Positions 18,345-26,922 of a stretch of 64,000 nt of DNA are shown one piece after another (within the stretch, counting starts at the first letter, position 1; every line of letters starts with the position of its first letter). Below the pieces are notes generated by a model that saw nothing but the letters and a program-made list of their open reading frames with translations, was not told the origin of the DNA and did no database searches. The DNA lies in the NCBI GenBank assembly GCA_002469895.1, contig DKOA01000046.1, forward strand, positions 36,184-100,183. The letters run 5' to 3'. The translations under genes and the position numbers were made by a program. This DNA is from Opitutia bacterium UBA7374. Lineage in GTDB: Bacteria > Verrucomicrobiota > Verrucomicrobiia > Opitutales > Coraliomargaritaceae.

Positions 18345-18827
18345 ATGAAACGACTATTGTCACTGCTTCTTTTGATCGGTCTCTTCACCGGCTGCAAGAC
18401 TACGCCTGAAGTAGAGAATATGTTGATTCCTCGCATCATGGTGGAGTCAAGGGGCACCCAGTATGGTGCTCTGCGGGGCAAAGCGTACAAGTTGCCGGTC
18501 AGCGGTACGGAGATAATTGCAGATCGTGAGCCGGTCATTACCGAAAAGGACATCCTCAATGTTGAACTGGTACAGGTGGAGATGGGTCTGGCACTGTTGA
18601 TTGAGATGAACGATGCCGGTGCCCGCGCGCTCTATCGAGCTTCAGTCACGGATCGAGGCAGTCGACTGGTCTTTACGACTAATGATCAAGCGATCGGGGC
18701 CCGTCGCATAGACGGTGTTATAAACGACGGTAAGTTGTACACCTTCGTTGAGGTCAAAGACGATGAAATGGGGCCGCTCGTACTGGACATAAAGGCCAGT
18801 TTGGCAGCCTTAAGAAGAAGTCGCTAG
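18345..18827 (+). CDS. Lipoprotein with SecD P1-like domain
   Basis: This 160-residue protein has a lipoprotein signal (KRLLSLLLLIGLFTGC, lipobox cysteine at residue 17). The C-terminal 80 residues (LALLIEMNDAGARALYRASV, then GSRLVFTTNDQAIGARRIDG, then VINDGKLYTF) follow the pattern of the periplasmic P1 head of SecD: a beta strand, an Asn-x-x-Gly-Ala-x-x-Leu helix, a G-x-x-L strand and a binding loop. GGAG lies eight bases before the ATG. It sits just before an M23 peptidase gene, so an envelope role is likely but unproven. Confidence 0.75.
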   Translation: MKRLLSLLLLIGLFTGCKTTPEVENMLIPRIMVESRGTQYGALRGKAYKLPVSGTEIIADREPVITEKDILNVELVQVEMGLALLIEMNDAGARALYRASVTDRGSRLVFTTNDQAIGARRIDGVINDGKLYTFVEVKDDEMGPLVLDIKASLAALRRSR

Positions 18828-18834
18828 CTGTTCG

Positions 18835-19845
18835 ATGGTTGGTCCTGCCATTTTTCGGTCTCTTTGCTTGGTTTTCTTGCTTGCTACGAACGTCGTTGCG
18901 TTGGTTTGGCCGACCCCGAATCCGGCATTTCAGCAGGGGCGATCGGCAAAAGACTTTATACAGCCAACCGCTTCTGGCATCCTTAAATCCGGTTTGTTTG
19001 GTTGTGTGCGCAATGGAGGCAGTCGTTTTCATGAGGGTATCGATCTTTTCCCATTGAAGCGGGATCGAACTGGCGAGGCCGCAGATCCGGTCTATAGTAT
19101 ACTTCCCGGGCGGGTGGTTCATATTAGTGGGATTGCCGGCCACAGCAGCTACGGACGTTATGTCGTGGTCGAGCACGATGCAGAAAAGCCGGTCTTTTTA
19201 ACTCTTTATTCTCACCTTTCCCGTATCGCAGAGGGCGTTGCGCCCGGCTCCCGGGTGAAGTCCGGAACGATCCTGGGGATCATGGGGCGTTCCGCCGCGG
19301 GATACACGATACCTAAGTCCCGCGCCCATTTGCATTTTGAGATCGCATTTCAACTGACCGATGATTTTCAGGATTGGTATGATCGGCAGGCCTTCAAGGA
19401 ACCGAACCGTCACGGAAACTGGAATGGAATGAATCTGGTGGGCATTGATCCGCTTGCATTTTATGAAGCCATGCATGGGCGAAAGGAGGGTGGGATGAAT
19501 GCACACCTGAAGGCGCTACCGGTGGTCGCCCGCATCCGTGTTTTTACTGGTAAGACGCCCAACTTTGTGACGCGTCACCCAGCACTGGTCACGCGGTCTT
19601 TTCAGGAGGCAGCGGTCACGGCTTGGGATATTGCCTTCACGAAGTATGGATTGCCCGTTCAATGGACGCCCCGTTTCGCTGACGAAGGACTTACCGGCCG
19701 CGCCGGAGATGTACAAGTGCTGGCTTACCAGCAACGGTTGCTAGAAGGACAGAGCTGTAAGCGTGTTTTGGATATGGGTGCATCCGGTCCGCGCATCTCG
19801 AGAGGTACGCTCGATGACTTGAAGAAGCTTTTTGGCTTTCGCTGA
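18835..19845 (+). CDS. Secreted M23 family metallopeptidase
   Basis: This 336-residue exported protein has a hydrophobic signal region (residues 5-25) and a LytM/M23 zinc endopeptidase domain. Zinc and catalytic motifs are GGSRFHEGIDLFP (H and D ligands), YSHLSRIAEGV and AHLHFEIAF (H-x-H). Such enzymes cut peptidoglycan cross-links or activate amidases. The residues after about 210 do not match M23 and may be a substrate or wall-binding part. It starts seven bases after the lipoprotein stop, consistent with an operon. Confidence 0.88.
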   Translation: MVGPAIFRSLCLVFLLATNVVALVWPTPNPAFQQGRSAKDFIQPTASGILKSGLFGCVRNGGSRFHEGIDLFPLKRDRTGEAADPVYSILPGRVVHISGIAGHSSYGRYVVVEHDAEKPVFLTLYSHLSRIAEGVAPGSRVKSGTILGIMGRSAAGYTIPKSRAHLHFEIAFQLTDDFQDWYDRQAFKEPNRHGNWNGMNLVGIDPLAFYEAMHGRKEGGMNAHLKALPVVARIRVFTGKTPNFVTRHPALVTRSFQEAAVTAWDIAFTKYGLPVQWTPRFADEGLTGRAGDVQVLAYQQRLLEGQSCKRVLDMGASGPRISRGTLDDLKKLFGFR

Positions 19846-19865
19846 TCGATTACGAAAGTGGACGG

Positions 19866-20546
19866 TTAGGCATTCGCTGCCTTGCGAACCTCTTTCATGA
19901 ATTTTCCTGCTTTTGAATGACCCAGCCTGCTGGCTCCTGCTTGGAACAGCTTTGTTGTATCAGAACCAGCCGACATCTTAGCGATCGCCTTTATCGCGAT
20001 TTTGCTAGAGCGGTGTTTGCAGAAAAGAGCGACATCTTCTGGGTCGGATGCATGCAAGTCGAAGCCGGTCGATGTCTGGATGAAGTCAGCGCTGACCTGT
20101 TCGCAGATAGCCAGAGCATGGCGCTTCTGTTTCTTTTTCAGGTAGCCGGCCTCGACGACAATCTTGGTTATCAGGCCGACACTCCGTGCTGCTTCGCACA
20201 AAAGGGCTGCCTCATCGGCTGCCAGACTTTTTTCATCTCTGCGCAAGTGATTATAGTTTAAGACAATATCCACTTCCGCCGCGCCGTGGTCTCGCGCTTC
20301 AAGGATTTCTGCCCGTTTAGACTGCACGCCGGAGCGCCCATGAGGAAAGCCGATCACAGTAGAGACATTTACTGCAGTATTGTAGAGAATGCTCGAACAG
20401 ATGGCGATGTCTGTTGGGTATACGCAGACTGCGGCAAATCCAAAATCAGCGGCTTCATCACAGAGCGCACAGATCTCTGCTTCGGTTGCGTCGAGCATCA
20501 GATTGGTCGAGTCGATCAGGCTGGCGATTTGCTCGATTTTCTTCAT
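19866..20546 (-). CDS. DeoC-family aldolase homologue lacking the Schiff-base lysine
   Basis: This 226-residue protein has the deoxyribose-phosphate aldolase (DeoC/class I TIM barrel) fold signature. Present are IASLIDSTNL at the start, VCVYP, TVIGFPHG, AAEVDIVLNYN with the catalytic aspartate, TKIVVEAGYL, and the phosphate-site GASRLGHSKAG. The key block normally reads IKTSTGF, where the lysine forms the Schiff base. Here it reads DFIQTSTGFD: the codon is CAG (Gln), one base from AAG. The normal K-x-x-GGIR block is also altered to KAIAKMS. Classic aldolase activity is therefore doubtful, and I give no symbol. The ATG at 20546 is used; the frame extends to 20585. Confidence 0.85.
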   Translation of the reverse strand: MKKIEQIASLIDSTNLMLDATEAEICALCDEAADFGFAAVCVYPTDIAICSSILYNTAVNVSTVIGFPHGRSGVQSKRAEILEARDHGAAEVDIVLNYNHLRRDEKSLAADEAALLCEAARSVGLITKIVVEAGYLKKKQKRHALAICEQVSADFIQTSTGFDLHASDPEDVALFCKHRSSKIAIKAIAKMSAGSDTTKLFQAGASRLGHSKAGKFMKEVRKAANA

Positions 20547-20629
20547 GGGGAATCGTGAGTAAAAATAGCAGACCCATTTTTGCAATTACATTACACTCGT
20601 GGGCTATGCCTTTTCCATCCGTCGTCAGG

Positions 20630-22456
20630 CTATTCCTGAAAGCGCTTGCTCCAGTCGCTCCAGCTGATCTCGGTCAAGGTCGGTTTGCCGGAGGGAGCGG
20701 TATGCGGCACCCGGCAGTTGAGCAATTGCGCTGCGAGCACTTCAACCGCTTCATCGCTCTGTGGAAGCGCATCCCGGCTTACATATTTGCAGGCTAATTG
20801 CTTCAGGGTCTCACGGTGTAGTGTTTTTTCGCCCTGCCGGTCCCCGCGCTGTCTGATTTGGTCGATCAGGTCGCGAATAAAATTTTCTGCCTCTGCATCC
20901 GGCAGCCAGGCAGGAATGGACTCGATGCGGAAGAAATTTGTCCCGAAGGGTTCAACTACGAATCCGTTGGCTTGGAGCAATTCTGTTTGTTTAGCGAGCT
21001 GCTCAGCGGCAACCGGTTCCATGTCTATCGGGATTGGAAGGAGTAGTGGCTGGCTGGCTGCACTGCCTTGGCTAAAGTCGTCTTCAATTTGTTCGTAGCG
21101 CACTCGCTGGATGGCATGTTGTAACTGGAGCATGACCAGACCCTCGGGTGTTTGAAATAGTGCATAGCGCATCTGAAAGCGAGCCAGTAGCTTCCACCCG
21201 GTGATTATGGGAGCGGATGCGGATATGGGCTTATGTGCCGCACTTGATTCGGTCGCTGAGCTTGTTTTTTTCGGTAGTGGTGGGGTGGACGTTGTTCTCT
21301 GTGAAGTGACGGCGTCTGTAGATGCGGGCACCTCCTTCGGCAGGGGTCTGGGTAGGCTGGGGTGCGAAGAAGGGAGAGTGGATAAATCGGGGAGTGGGGG
21401 TCTCTCTTTTCCTTGCGGCGTATCACTGGGTGCCAGCTTCTGCATGGGCTCGAGCGGGAGCGCAGGAGCGATCGCTTTTTCTACGGATTCCAGAATAAAT
21501 CGACGCACTCTGCTTTCATCGCGAAAGCGAACTTCCCGCTTGGCCGGATGCACGTTAACATCGACCTGAGCTGGGTCGATTTGAAGAAAGAGAAAGGCGG
21601 GCGGGTAGCGCCCTTTCTGGATCCTTCCATGGTAGGCATCGAGTACGGCAAAGCCAAGTGTCCGGTTGTCTACGGGCCGGTTATTGACCAGAGTAACGAG
21701 CTCGCGGCGGGTGGCCCTGCCCACTCCCGGCTTGGCGGTGAGCCCACCTAAGCGAAGCCCGGTCTTTGGGTCTACCGCATCCACCGGCAGGAGGTTGTCT
21801 GCCAGACCCTTGCCCCAGATTTCTGCGATACGCCCCGGCAAGGCATTACAGGCCGGCGAACGAAAAAGAGTGCGACCATTTTCGATCAGGCTAAACGCGA
21901 TATTCGGATGCGCTACAGCAAAGAGACGTGTGGTGTAGGCGATATGGGCACTTTCCGTGGCATCGGTCTTGAGGAATTTTCGTCGAGCTGGCACGGAGTT
22001 AAAGAGATGGGCGACTTCGATCTTCGTACCAACCGGCATGCCGCAATCTTTCTTATCAAGCAGCTTACCCCCGTTGATTCTGACCTCGGTGCCATGCTCA
22101 CGGTCTTGCCCACGTGTCTGTAGGGTAAATCGACTGACGGAGGCAATCGACGGCAGCGCTTCTCCGCGAAAGCCAAAGCTTTGAATGGAATCCAGATCCG
22201 CGGCCTCGCGTATCTTGCTGGTGGCATGCCGCTCGAGACAAAGCAGAGCCTCGTCGGGGGCCATCCCCTTGCCATTGTCTTCGACGCGGATGTAGGACTT
22301 TCCTCCATTACGGAACTCGACCTCGATTCGTGTCGCACCAGCATCAAGGCTGTTCTCTACCAGTTCTTTAACGACCGCAACCGGCCTCTCGATGACCTCA
22401 CCGGCTGCTATCTGATTGGCTACCAAATCTGGTAGAACTCTTATATCTCCGAACAT
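20630..22456 (-). CDS. mutL: DNA mismatch repair protein MutL
   Basis: MutL couples mismatch recognition by MutS to strand removal. The GHKL ATPase domain is complete: [41 protein letters not shown] and [17 protein letters not shown]. The transducer domain has [15 protein letters not shown] and [14 protein letters not shown] Pro/Ser/Thr-rich linker spans about residues 340-420, then the dimerisation domain. Where nicking MutL proteins carry D-Q-H-A-x-x-E-R, this one reads [17 protein letters not shown], so the nuclease motif is degenerate. The length of 608 residues is normal. The start is the ATG at 22456. Confidence 0.95.
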   Translation of the reverse strand: MFGDIRVLPDLVANQIAAGEVIERPVAVVKELVENSLDAGATRIEVEFRNGGKSYIRVEDNGKGMAPDEALLCLERHATSKIREAADLDSIQSFGFRGEALPSIASVSRFTLQTRGQDREHGTEVRINGGKLLDKKDCGMPVGTKIEVAHLFNSVPARRKFLKTDATESAHIAYTTRLFAVAHPNIAFSLIENGRTLFRSPACNALPGRIAEIWGKGLADNLLPVDAVDPKTGLRLGGLTAKPGVGRATRRELVTLVNNRPVDNRTLGFAVLDAYHGRIQKGRYPPAFLFLQIDPAQVDVNVHPAKREVRFRDESRVRRFILESVEKAIAPALPLEPMQKLAPSDTPQGKERPPLPDLSTLPSSHPSLPRPLPKEVPASTDAVTSQRTTSTPPLPKKTSSATESSAAHKPISASAPIITGWKLLARFQMRYALFQTPEGLVMLQLQHAIQRVRYEQIEDDFSQGSAASQPLLLPIPIDMEPVAAEQLAKQTELLQANGFVVEPFGTNFFRIESIPAWLPDAEAENFIRDLIDQIRQRGDRQGEKTLHRETLKQLACKYVSRDALPQSDEAVEVLAAQLLNCRVPHTAPSGKPTLTEISWSDWSKRFQE

Positions 22457-22709
22457 TGTTTATACAATTATATCTGTTTTGGATAAGTCCAAACCGAAAA
22501 TTGCAGAAGGGATGTGCCTCGATTGCCAGCCGCCCACAGAACTAATCTGGCTTCTTCAGTGGATTGGACGGCCTCTTTCAAGGCTGTCCTTTCTTTGCTG
22601 AAAAAACAAAAAATGGGCAATTTTTTTTAACTTTTTCGATAAATTTGCACGGCTCGTTCATTGGTAAAGTTATGAACATTTTAATTACTTCATTATGAAG
22701 GACTTTAGG

Positions 22710-22741
22710 AGTTATTCACAAATCTCATAAGTTATTAACAA
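22710..22741 (+). repeat. Pair of 12-base direct repeats, DnaA-box-like
   Basis: AGTTATTCACAA at 22710-22721 and AGTTATTAACAA at 22730-22741 differ at one base and are spaced exactly 20 bases start to start, about two helical turns. The cores TTATTCACA and TTATTAACA match the DnaA box TTATCCACA at 8 and 7 of 9 positions. They lie 25-56 bases upstream of a promoter-like TTGACA. They could be a tandem operator or weak DnaA sites; chance in AT-rich DNA is also possible. Confidence 0.4.
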
Positions 22742-22765
22742 TCATAGGTTTATGTAGATTCATTG

Positions 22766-22796
22766 TTGACATGCTGAAATTTGATTTCATTTTAAT
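22766..22796 (+). promoter_or_regulatory. Candidate sigma-70 promoter for the structured RNA
   Basis: A perfect TTGACA at 22766-22771 is followed after 19 bases by TTTAAT at 22791-22796 (5 of 6 to TATAAT). The spacer is two bases longer than ideal. A start of transcription would fall near 22803, just before the hairpin-rich block. No other good promoter pair was found between here and 22900. Confidence 0.4.
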
Positions 22797-22814
22797 TACA
22801 TACCTTCGGGTATA

Positions 22815-23784
22815 TGATCTTTGACAGAAGCGATAAATTTCAACTGCGCACTGTGTGTTGTTGAAAATATTATCTCGATAATGTTCGATTTTATCGAACC
22901 AATGGTCGGGTAGCACTGGCGCGCCCGGCCCCTGCAATAGCTACACCTCGGTGTTGAACTTGCAGGCAGATGTCACCAACTTCCACGCAGGGTTCGTTAG
23001 CCCTGCGAGTTTAACGATGCGGGGGTTTGGCGGTGAGCACAGGCCCGAGCTAATAATAACGCCCGGGAGAGAACCAGATTGCTCACCGAGTCACGCATGT
23101 AAGAATGGGTTCTACATTCTTGCGCTGCGAACACAGTCGGTCTCAGACCGGTAGTTGTTACTGTGAGCCAGTACGGAGATCATGATCCGGCGGAAAGACG
23201 AAATAGCTCCGCCCGAAACTGAGGGTTTCGCAACCTGACAGATGAAAACAGATCCTGACTTCGTGAGTTGAGTGCGAAGTGTTGAGACAGCGGGCGGCCG
23301 CTGGCGGGCACAGCGCACAATAACACTCGAGTCGCGGGAGGTCTTAACCGGTCGTCCGCCTGAGAAAAAAATGCAACCTGCGGGATAAGAGACAAGACCC
23401 GTCGTCTAAGGCAAACGACTGCTGCAAATGCAGTGCCGTCCTTAGACTAAGACGATCCACATAACTTCTCAGAAGTGTGGAAACCTCGGGTTCGTACTGC
23501 ACTTGTTTGCAAGCAAGCACAGTATGGGCAAAGAAGTCTCACCCTAAGAGCTCCAGCGGTGACGCTGGAAGCAGGTCTCGCTGCGGGACCAAATGGTTGG
23601 AACGTCTGCACAACCAGCGTAGCGTCGGGGAACTGGCAGCCATCTCATTCGACGGATGGGAGGGCGCCTAATGTCAGTGCATCGAGGAAAGAGAGTGTGG
23701 CGAGCTCCCACTCCTCACCTTTTTCGCTAATCATAGCGATAAAAGTTCTTTAAAACCCATAGGTTTTCACCTGTGGGTTTTTTT
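22815..23784 (+). ncRNA. Large structured non-coding RNA, class not recognised
   Basis: This block of about 0.9 kb has no plausible ORF but many perfect stems. Examples: TTCGAT/ATCGAA (22884/22893), CCTGCAA/TTGCAGG (22931/22960), CGCAGGG/CCCTGCG (22986/23001), CGGTGAGC/GCTCACCG (23031/23081), AAGAATG/CATTCTT (23101/23115), CACAGT/ACTGTG (23132/23160) enclosing CGGTC/GACCG, GGCGGA/TCCGCC (23189/23208), CGAAAC/GTTTCG (23214/23225), ACTTCG/CGAAGT (23258/23275), GTCTAAGG/CCTTAGAC (23404/23440) enclosing ACTGC/GCAGT, TCCAGCG-GTGA-CGCTGGA with a GNRA loop (23552-23569), TGGGAG/CTCCCA (23657/23705) and CGCTA/TAGCG (23725/23734). It is GC-richer than both flanks and ends in an intrinsic terminator on the same strand. 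I see none of the signatures of RNase P RNA, tmRNA, SRP RNA or a self-splicing intron. The 5' end is uncertain, between about 22803 and 22884. Confidence 0.75.
23752..23784 (+). terminator. Strong intrinsic terminator ending the structured RNA
   Basis: AAAACCCATAGG at 23752-23763 pairs with CCTGTGGGTTTT at 23770-23781 (12 pairs, one of them G-U) across the six-base loop TTTTCA, followed by a run of seven T in total (23778-23784). A run of A on the 5' side means it could also work in the other direction. There is no protein gene on the plus strand close upstream, which supports a non-coding transcript. Confidence 0.85.
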
Positions 23785-24297
23785 GTGCCCCCACGACAAT
23801 CGGTCTCTTTCCTTGCTCTGCAATAGATGAGTTGCGGCAAACGGGTGCTACCATCGGAAATGCTATTCCTGAAGCGACTATGATGCAGTCATCATCCAAA
23901 GAGATGCCATAATAGTTGAAAGAGATATACGCTTCACAATGAACGAATTCAAGGAACCAAGAGTTGGCTCTACGATAATGAGAGTACTGGAAGGGAAAGC
24001 GTATATCACAGTGACTTTTGAAGAGACGGATGCCTTCAAAAATAGGGCAAGTGGCAGTCACATTAGAAAAGTCGATACTTGCGGATTCATCTGTAGGCAC
24101 CCGCTTTTACCGCTTCAAGGTGGCGGAATCATTCTCTCGGTCATGATGTATCCTCACATCTGCCTAAATAACCCTGCCCTTGGATATTCTACAATCCCTC
24201 AGGCGCTTGAGAAGGGGCTCCAATTCCATATGAGGGGAGCAATTGGTCAGACTTTAGGGAGCCAAGTAGAGGCTTCCGGGCCGAAATAATCATTCTA
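23785..24297. other. Intergenic region with no convincing gene
   Basis: Two overlapping opposite-strand frames of 116 codons each occur here (plus 23939-24289; minus 23750-24100). Neither has a recognisable domain or a Shine-Dalgarno sequence. The minus frame runs into the terminator of the structured RNA. The plus frame begins with MNEFKEPRVGSTIMRVLEG and is the better of the two, but I would not call it a gene without homologues. No repeats or RNA genes were seen. Confidence 0.45.
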
Positions 24298-25005
24298 CTA
24301 TTTTCTTCGCCAGAAAACGTAGCCCAGGACGGCCCCGCCTAAAAGGAGTGCATAAGTCGTTGATTCGGGGACTGTTGAAAGCGTAACAGACACATCGTCA
24401 ACTCGAATATCGTGAGTGCTGTTGGTTGAAATCACTCCATCTCCTACAAAGCTCATAAATTTTATATGAAGTAAACCATCCTCAATGATCACAGGAGTAG
24501 GGTTCGTGAAAATTCTTTGGTTAACCCAACCACTGGCACCATTATTACTTGTAGAGCTGTAGCTAAGTTCAGTCCAAACAGAGTCAACACTTGCATCACT
24601 GACAGCAAAGTCAGAGCCTGAAGTGTAGTAAACTTTAAAGACGTCACTATCCATACCGGAAAAATCTTTAATCGCCTCACTGGTAGCAAAACCAACAGAG
24701 AGATAAGCACCGTAAGATGCTGTATTAGCATTAATGTTATAGATAAGAAAACCTTCCGTATTGTCTGTAAGAAATACGTTATTACCTCCAGTTGCATCAG
24801 GATATTGGCCTGCAGAACCACCTGAAGTCCTAACGTCTGCATCTTCGATTGAGAGATATTCAACTGAGTTATTATTATCTAATCCGGTATCATTCTCTAA
24901 AGAAAGTCTGCTGTCGCTGTCTCCAAAACCTTCTGTGAGGATAGTAGTAAAAGCAGCAAATGAACTAAGGGTAGTCGCTAAAAAAAATAGTAGGTATAAT
25001 TTCAC
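24298..25005 (-). CDS. PEP-CTERM sorting domain protein
   Basis: This 235-residue exported protein has a signal peptide (KLYLLFFLATTLSSFA) and a C-terminal sorting signal VPESTTYALLLGGAVLGYVF followed by WRRK: a VPE-type motif, a transmembrane helix and a basic tail. This is recognised by exosortase systems, with final attachment or release at the cell surface. The body is a beta-rich Asp/Ser/Asn-rich domain, probably a jelly-roll-like extracellular module. The usual VPEP has become VPES. The start codon is GTG at 25005. No exosortase gene is in the window. Confidence 0.85.
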   Translation of the reverse strand: MKLYLLFFLATTLSSFAAFTTILTEGFGDSDSRLSLENDTGLDNNNSVEYLSIEDADVRTSGGSAGQYPDATGGNNVFLTDNTEGFLIYNINANTASYGAYLSVGFATSEAIKDFSGMDSDVFKVYYTSGSDFAVSDASVDSVWTELSYSSTSNNGASGWVNQRIFTNPTPVIIEDGLLHIKFMSFVGDGVISTNSTHDIRVDDVSVTLSTVPESTTYALLLGGAVLGYVFWRRK

Positions 25006-25020
25006 ACAAATACGCAGCTA

Positions 25021-25526
<506 letters not shown>

Positions 25527-25628
25527 GTCCAATTGAGCGAAACATAAATGTGGCATCGTTGCTTGAAGTCAAGCCTCTGGCGTGCTGTCTTGATGGTGCA
25601 TTAGATTTGTAAAAGAGAGACTAAGATT

Positions 25629-26246
25629 ATGTTTACAGGAATCGTAGAAGAGACGGGTATTGTGCGTTCGTTTACTGAGCAGGAGCAGGCTTGGCGTTTG
25701 GTTTTGGATGCGGCTGTGGTGACCAAGGGCCTGCAACTGGGCGACAGTGTGGCGGTGAATGGCTGTTGCTTGACAGTGGTTGATTTTGCCGAGGATCGTT
25801 TAGAATTTGATCTGCTGGCACAAAGCGTACGTTTGACATCAATTGATGGCATCGGGCCGGGGGGACGGGTCAACTTGGAGCGGGCACTCCTCCCCACGAC
25901 GCGAATGGGTGGGCATTTTGTTTCGGGTCATGTGGACGGTACAGGCGCGATCGCCACGATTGAGCCGCGGGGCAAAGATGTGTACCTGCGAATAACGCCG
26001 GACCCGGAAATGTTGCGTTATGTTGTGGCCAAGGGCTGTGTCGCGGTCGACGGGATTTCTCTGACAGTGGCAGAACTCGACGATACGGGGTTCAGTATCT
26101 GGCTTATCCCGCATACTCTGGAAGTAACCAACCTCGGGGATAAGCGAGCGGGGGATCGGGTCAATCTGGAGTTTGACTTGCTGGCGAAGTATGTGGAGCG
26201 GCTTCTGGGGAAGGACGATGACTCGTCTTTAACTTGGATTGGCTAG
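25629..26246 (+). CDS. ribE: Riboflavin synthase alpha chain
   Basis: This enzyme dismutates two molecules of dimethyl-ribityllumazine to riboflavin. The 205-residue protein starts with the invariant [14 protein letters not shown] and has the two internally repeated lumazine-binding barrels: [11 protein letters not shown] and [14 protein letters not shown] in the first, [11 protein letters not shown] and [15 protein letters not shown] in the second. It stands apart from other rib genes, and no FMN riboswitch is visible in the roughly 100 bases upstream. Its last 18 bases overlap the convergent aquaporin gene. Confidence 0.95.
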   Translation: MFTGIVEETGIVRSFTEQEQAWRLVLDAAVVTKGLQLGDSVAVNGCCLTVVDFAEDRLEFDLLAQSVRLTSIDGIGPGGRVNLERALLPTTRMGGHFVSGHVDGTGAIATIEPRGKDVYLRITPDPEMLRYVVAKGCVAVDGISLTVAELDDTGFSIWLIPHTLEVTNLGDKRAGDRVNLEFDLLAKYVERLLGKDDDSSLTWIG

Positions 26247-26867
26247 GCGCATGACGCGGAAGAGGAGTCCGGCGGCTACGGCAGCCAGAGCCTGCACCAG
26301 GCAATAGAGGGGGAACGCGCTCCAGGGGATAAATCCGGCGATGCAGAGGAAAAGGGTAATGGCGGGATTAAAGGCAGCAAAAGAGATGGGCCCGACAGCA
26401 TAGGCGCCAGCTCCGACAATGGCGCCGATGGCGATGCCGTAAAAGCCGTTGCCGAGATTCTTATGAGCAATTGCGACGTTCAGAATGACCCACATGAGAA
26501 TGAACGTGAAGAGGCACTCGGCGAGGAGGGTTTTGCCCATTTCGAGTTCGATGGGGACCAGTTCCGCAAGTGCTTCCGGGTAGAGCAGCGGAAGGGTCCA
26601 GGCTGCCAGAATGGCACTGATAAAGATGGCAATCATATAGGGCAGTACGGCTTTACCCGGGAGATCGCCTGCGCTGAAGTAGGTGATCGTGGTGGCGGGG
26701 TTGAAATGTGCCTTGGAGATATGACCGCAGGCGTAGACGAGGGCAGCGAGGCCGATCGTCACCGCGAGTGGGGTGAAGTCACCTGCTCCGGGGGGCAGGG
26801 CGCAGAGTCCGATGATCAGTGCGAGGAAGTAGGTGCCGATGACTTCTGCAATGAGGATATTTTTCAT
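26229..26867 (-). CDS. MIP-family channel (aquaporin/glyceroporin) of the ars operon
   Basis: This 212-residue, six-helix channel has both pore motifs: HFNPATT after helix 2 and AFNPAIT after helix 5. In nearly all aquaporins the second NPA is followed by the selectivity-filter arginine; here it is isoleucine, predicting a wider, less polar pore. Placement as the last gene of an ars operon recalls AqpS of Sinorhizobium, which lets arsenite leave the cell down its gradient. The ATG at 26867 is used; the frame is open far upstream behind arsC. It follows arsC after 55 bases. Confidence 0.87.
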   Translation of the reverse strand: MKNILIAEVIGTYFLALIIGLCALPPGAGDFTPLAVTIGLAALVYACGHISKAHFNPATTITYFSAGDLPGKAVLPYMIAIFISAILAAWTLPLLYPEALAELVPIELEMGKTLLAECLFTFILMWVILNVAIAHKNLGNGFYGIAIGAIVGAGAYAVGPISFAAFNPAITLFLCIAGFIPWSAFPLYCLVQALAAVAAGLLFRVMRLANPS

Positions 26868-26922
26868 AGTGGATGCGTCTCTACTCTCGTGTTCGTTTTG
26901 ATTGTCCGGTTTTAAATGGGCT

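Larger units (their letters stand above)
22457..22814. other. AT-rich intergenic region upstream of the structured RNA
   Basis: This stretch holds no credible protein gene. The first part is the mutL upstream region. From 22610 it is very AT-rich, including a run of T at about 22620. It contains a pair of near-identical 12-base motifs at 22710 and 22730 and a promoter-like TTGACA at 22766, each listed separately. A small perfect hairpin with a TTCG loop (ATACC/GGTAT) lies at 22800-22813. The composition contrasts sharply with the GC-richer, hairpin-dense block that follows. Confidence 0.6.

Noticed and set aside
22815..23784. Structured RNA considered as RNase P RNA, tmRNA, SRP RNA or a group I/II intron
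   Set aside because: I looked for the RNase P GAGGAAAGTC and ACAGAAA-type cores, a tmRNA tRNA-like end with CCA and tag frame, the SRP GGAAGCAGC loop, and the intron GTGYG start and domain V. None was found in the right place; a GAGGAAAG at 23684 is at the wrong end for RNase P.
23750..24289. Opposing 116-codon frames after the structured RNA
   Set aside because: Neither has a ribosome binding site or known motif, they overlap each other, and the minus frame covers the terminator hairpin. Reported as unresolved intergenic DNA.
25527..25628. Possible FMN riboswitch before ribE
   Set aside because: The gap is only about 100 bases and lacks the conserved AGGGTGAAATTCCC-type core of that riboswitch.
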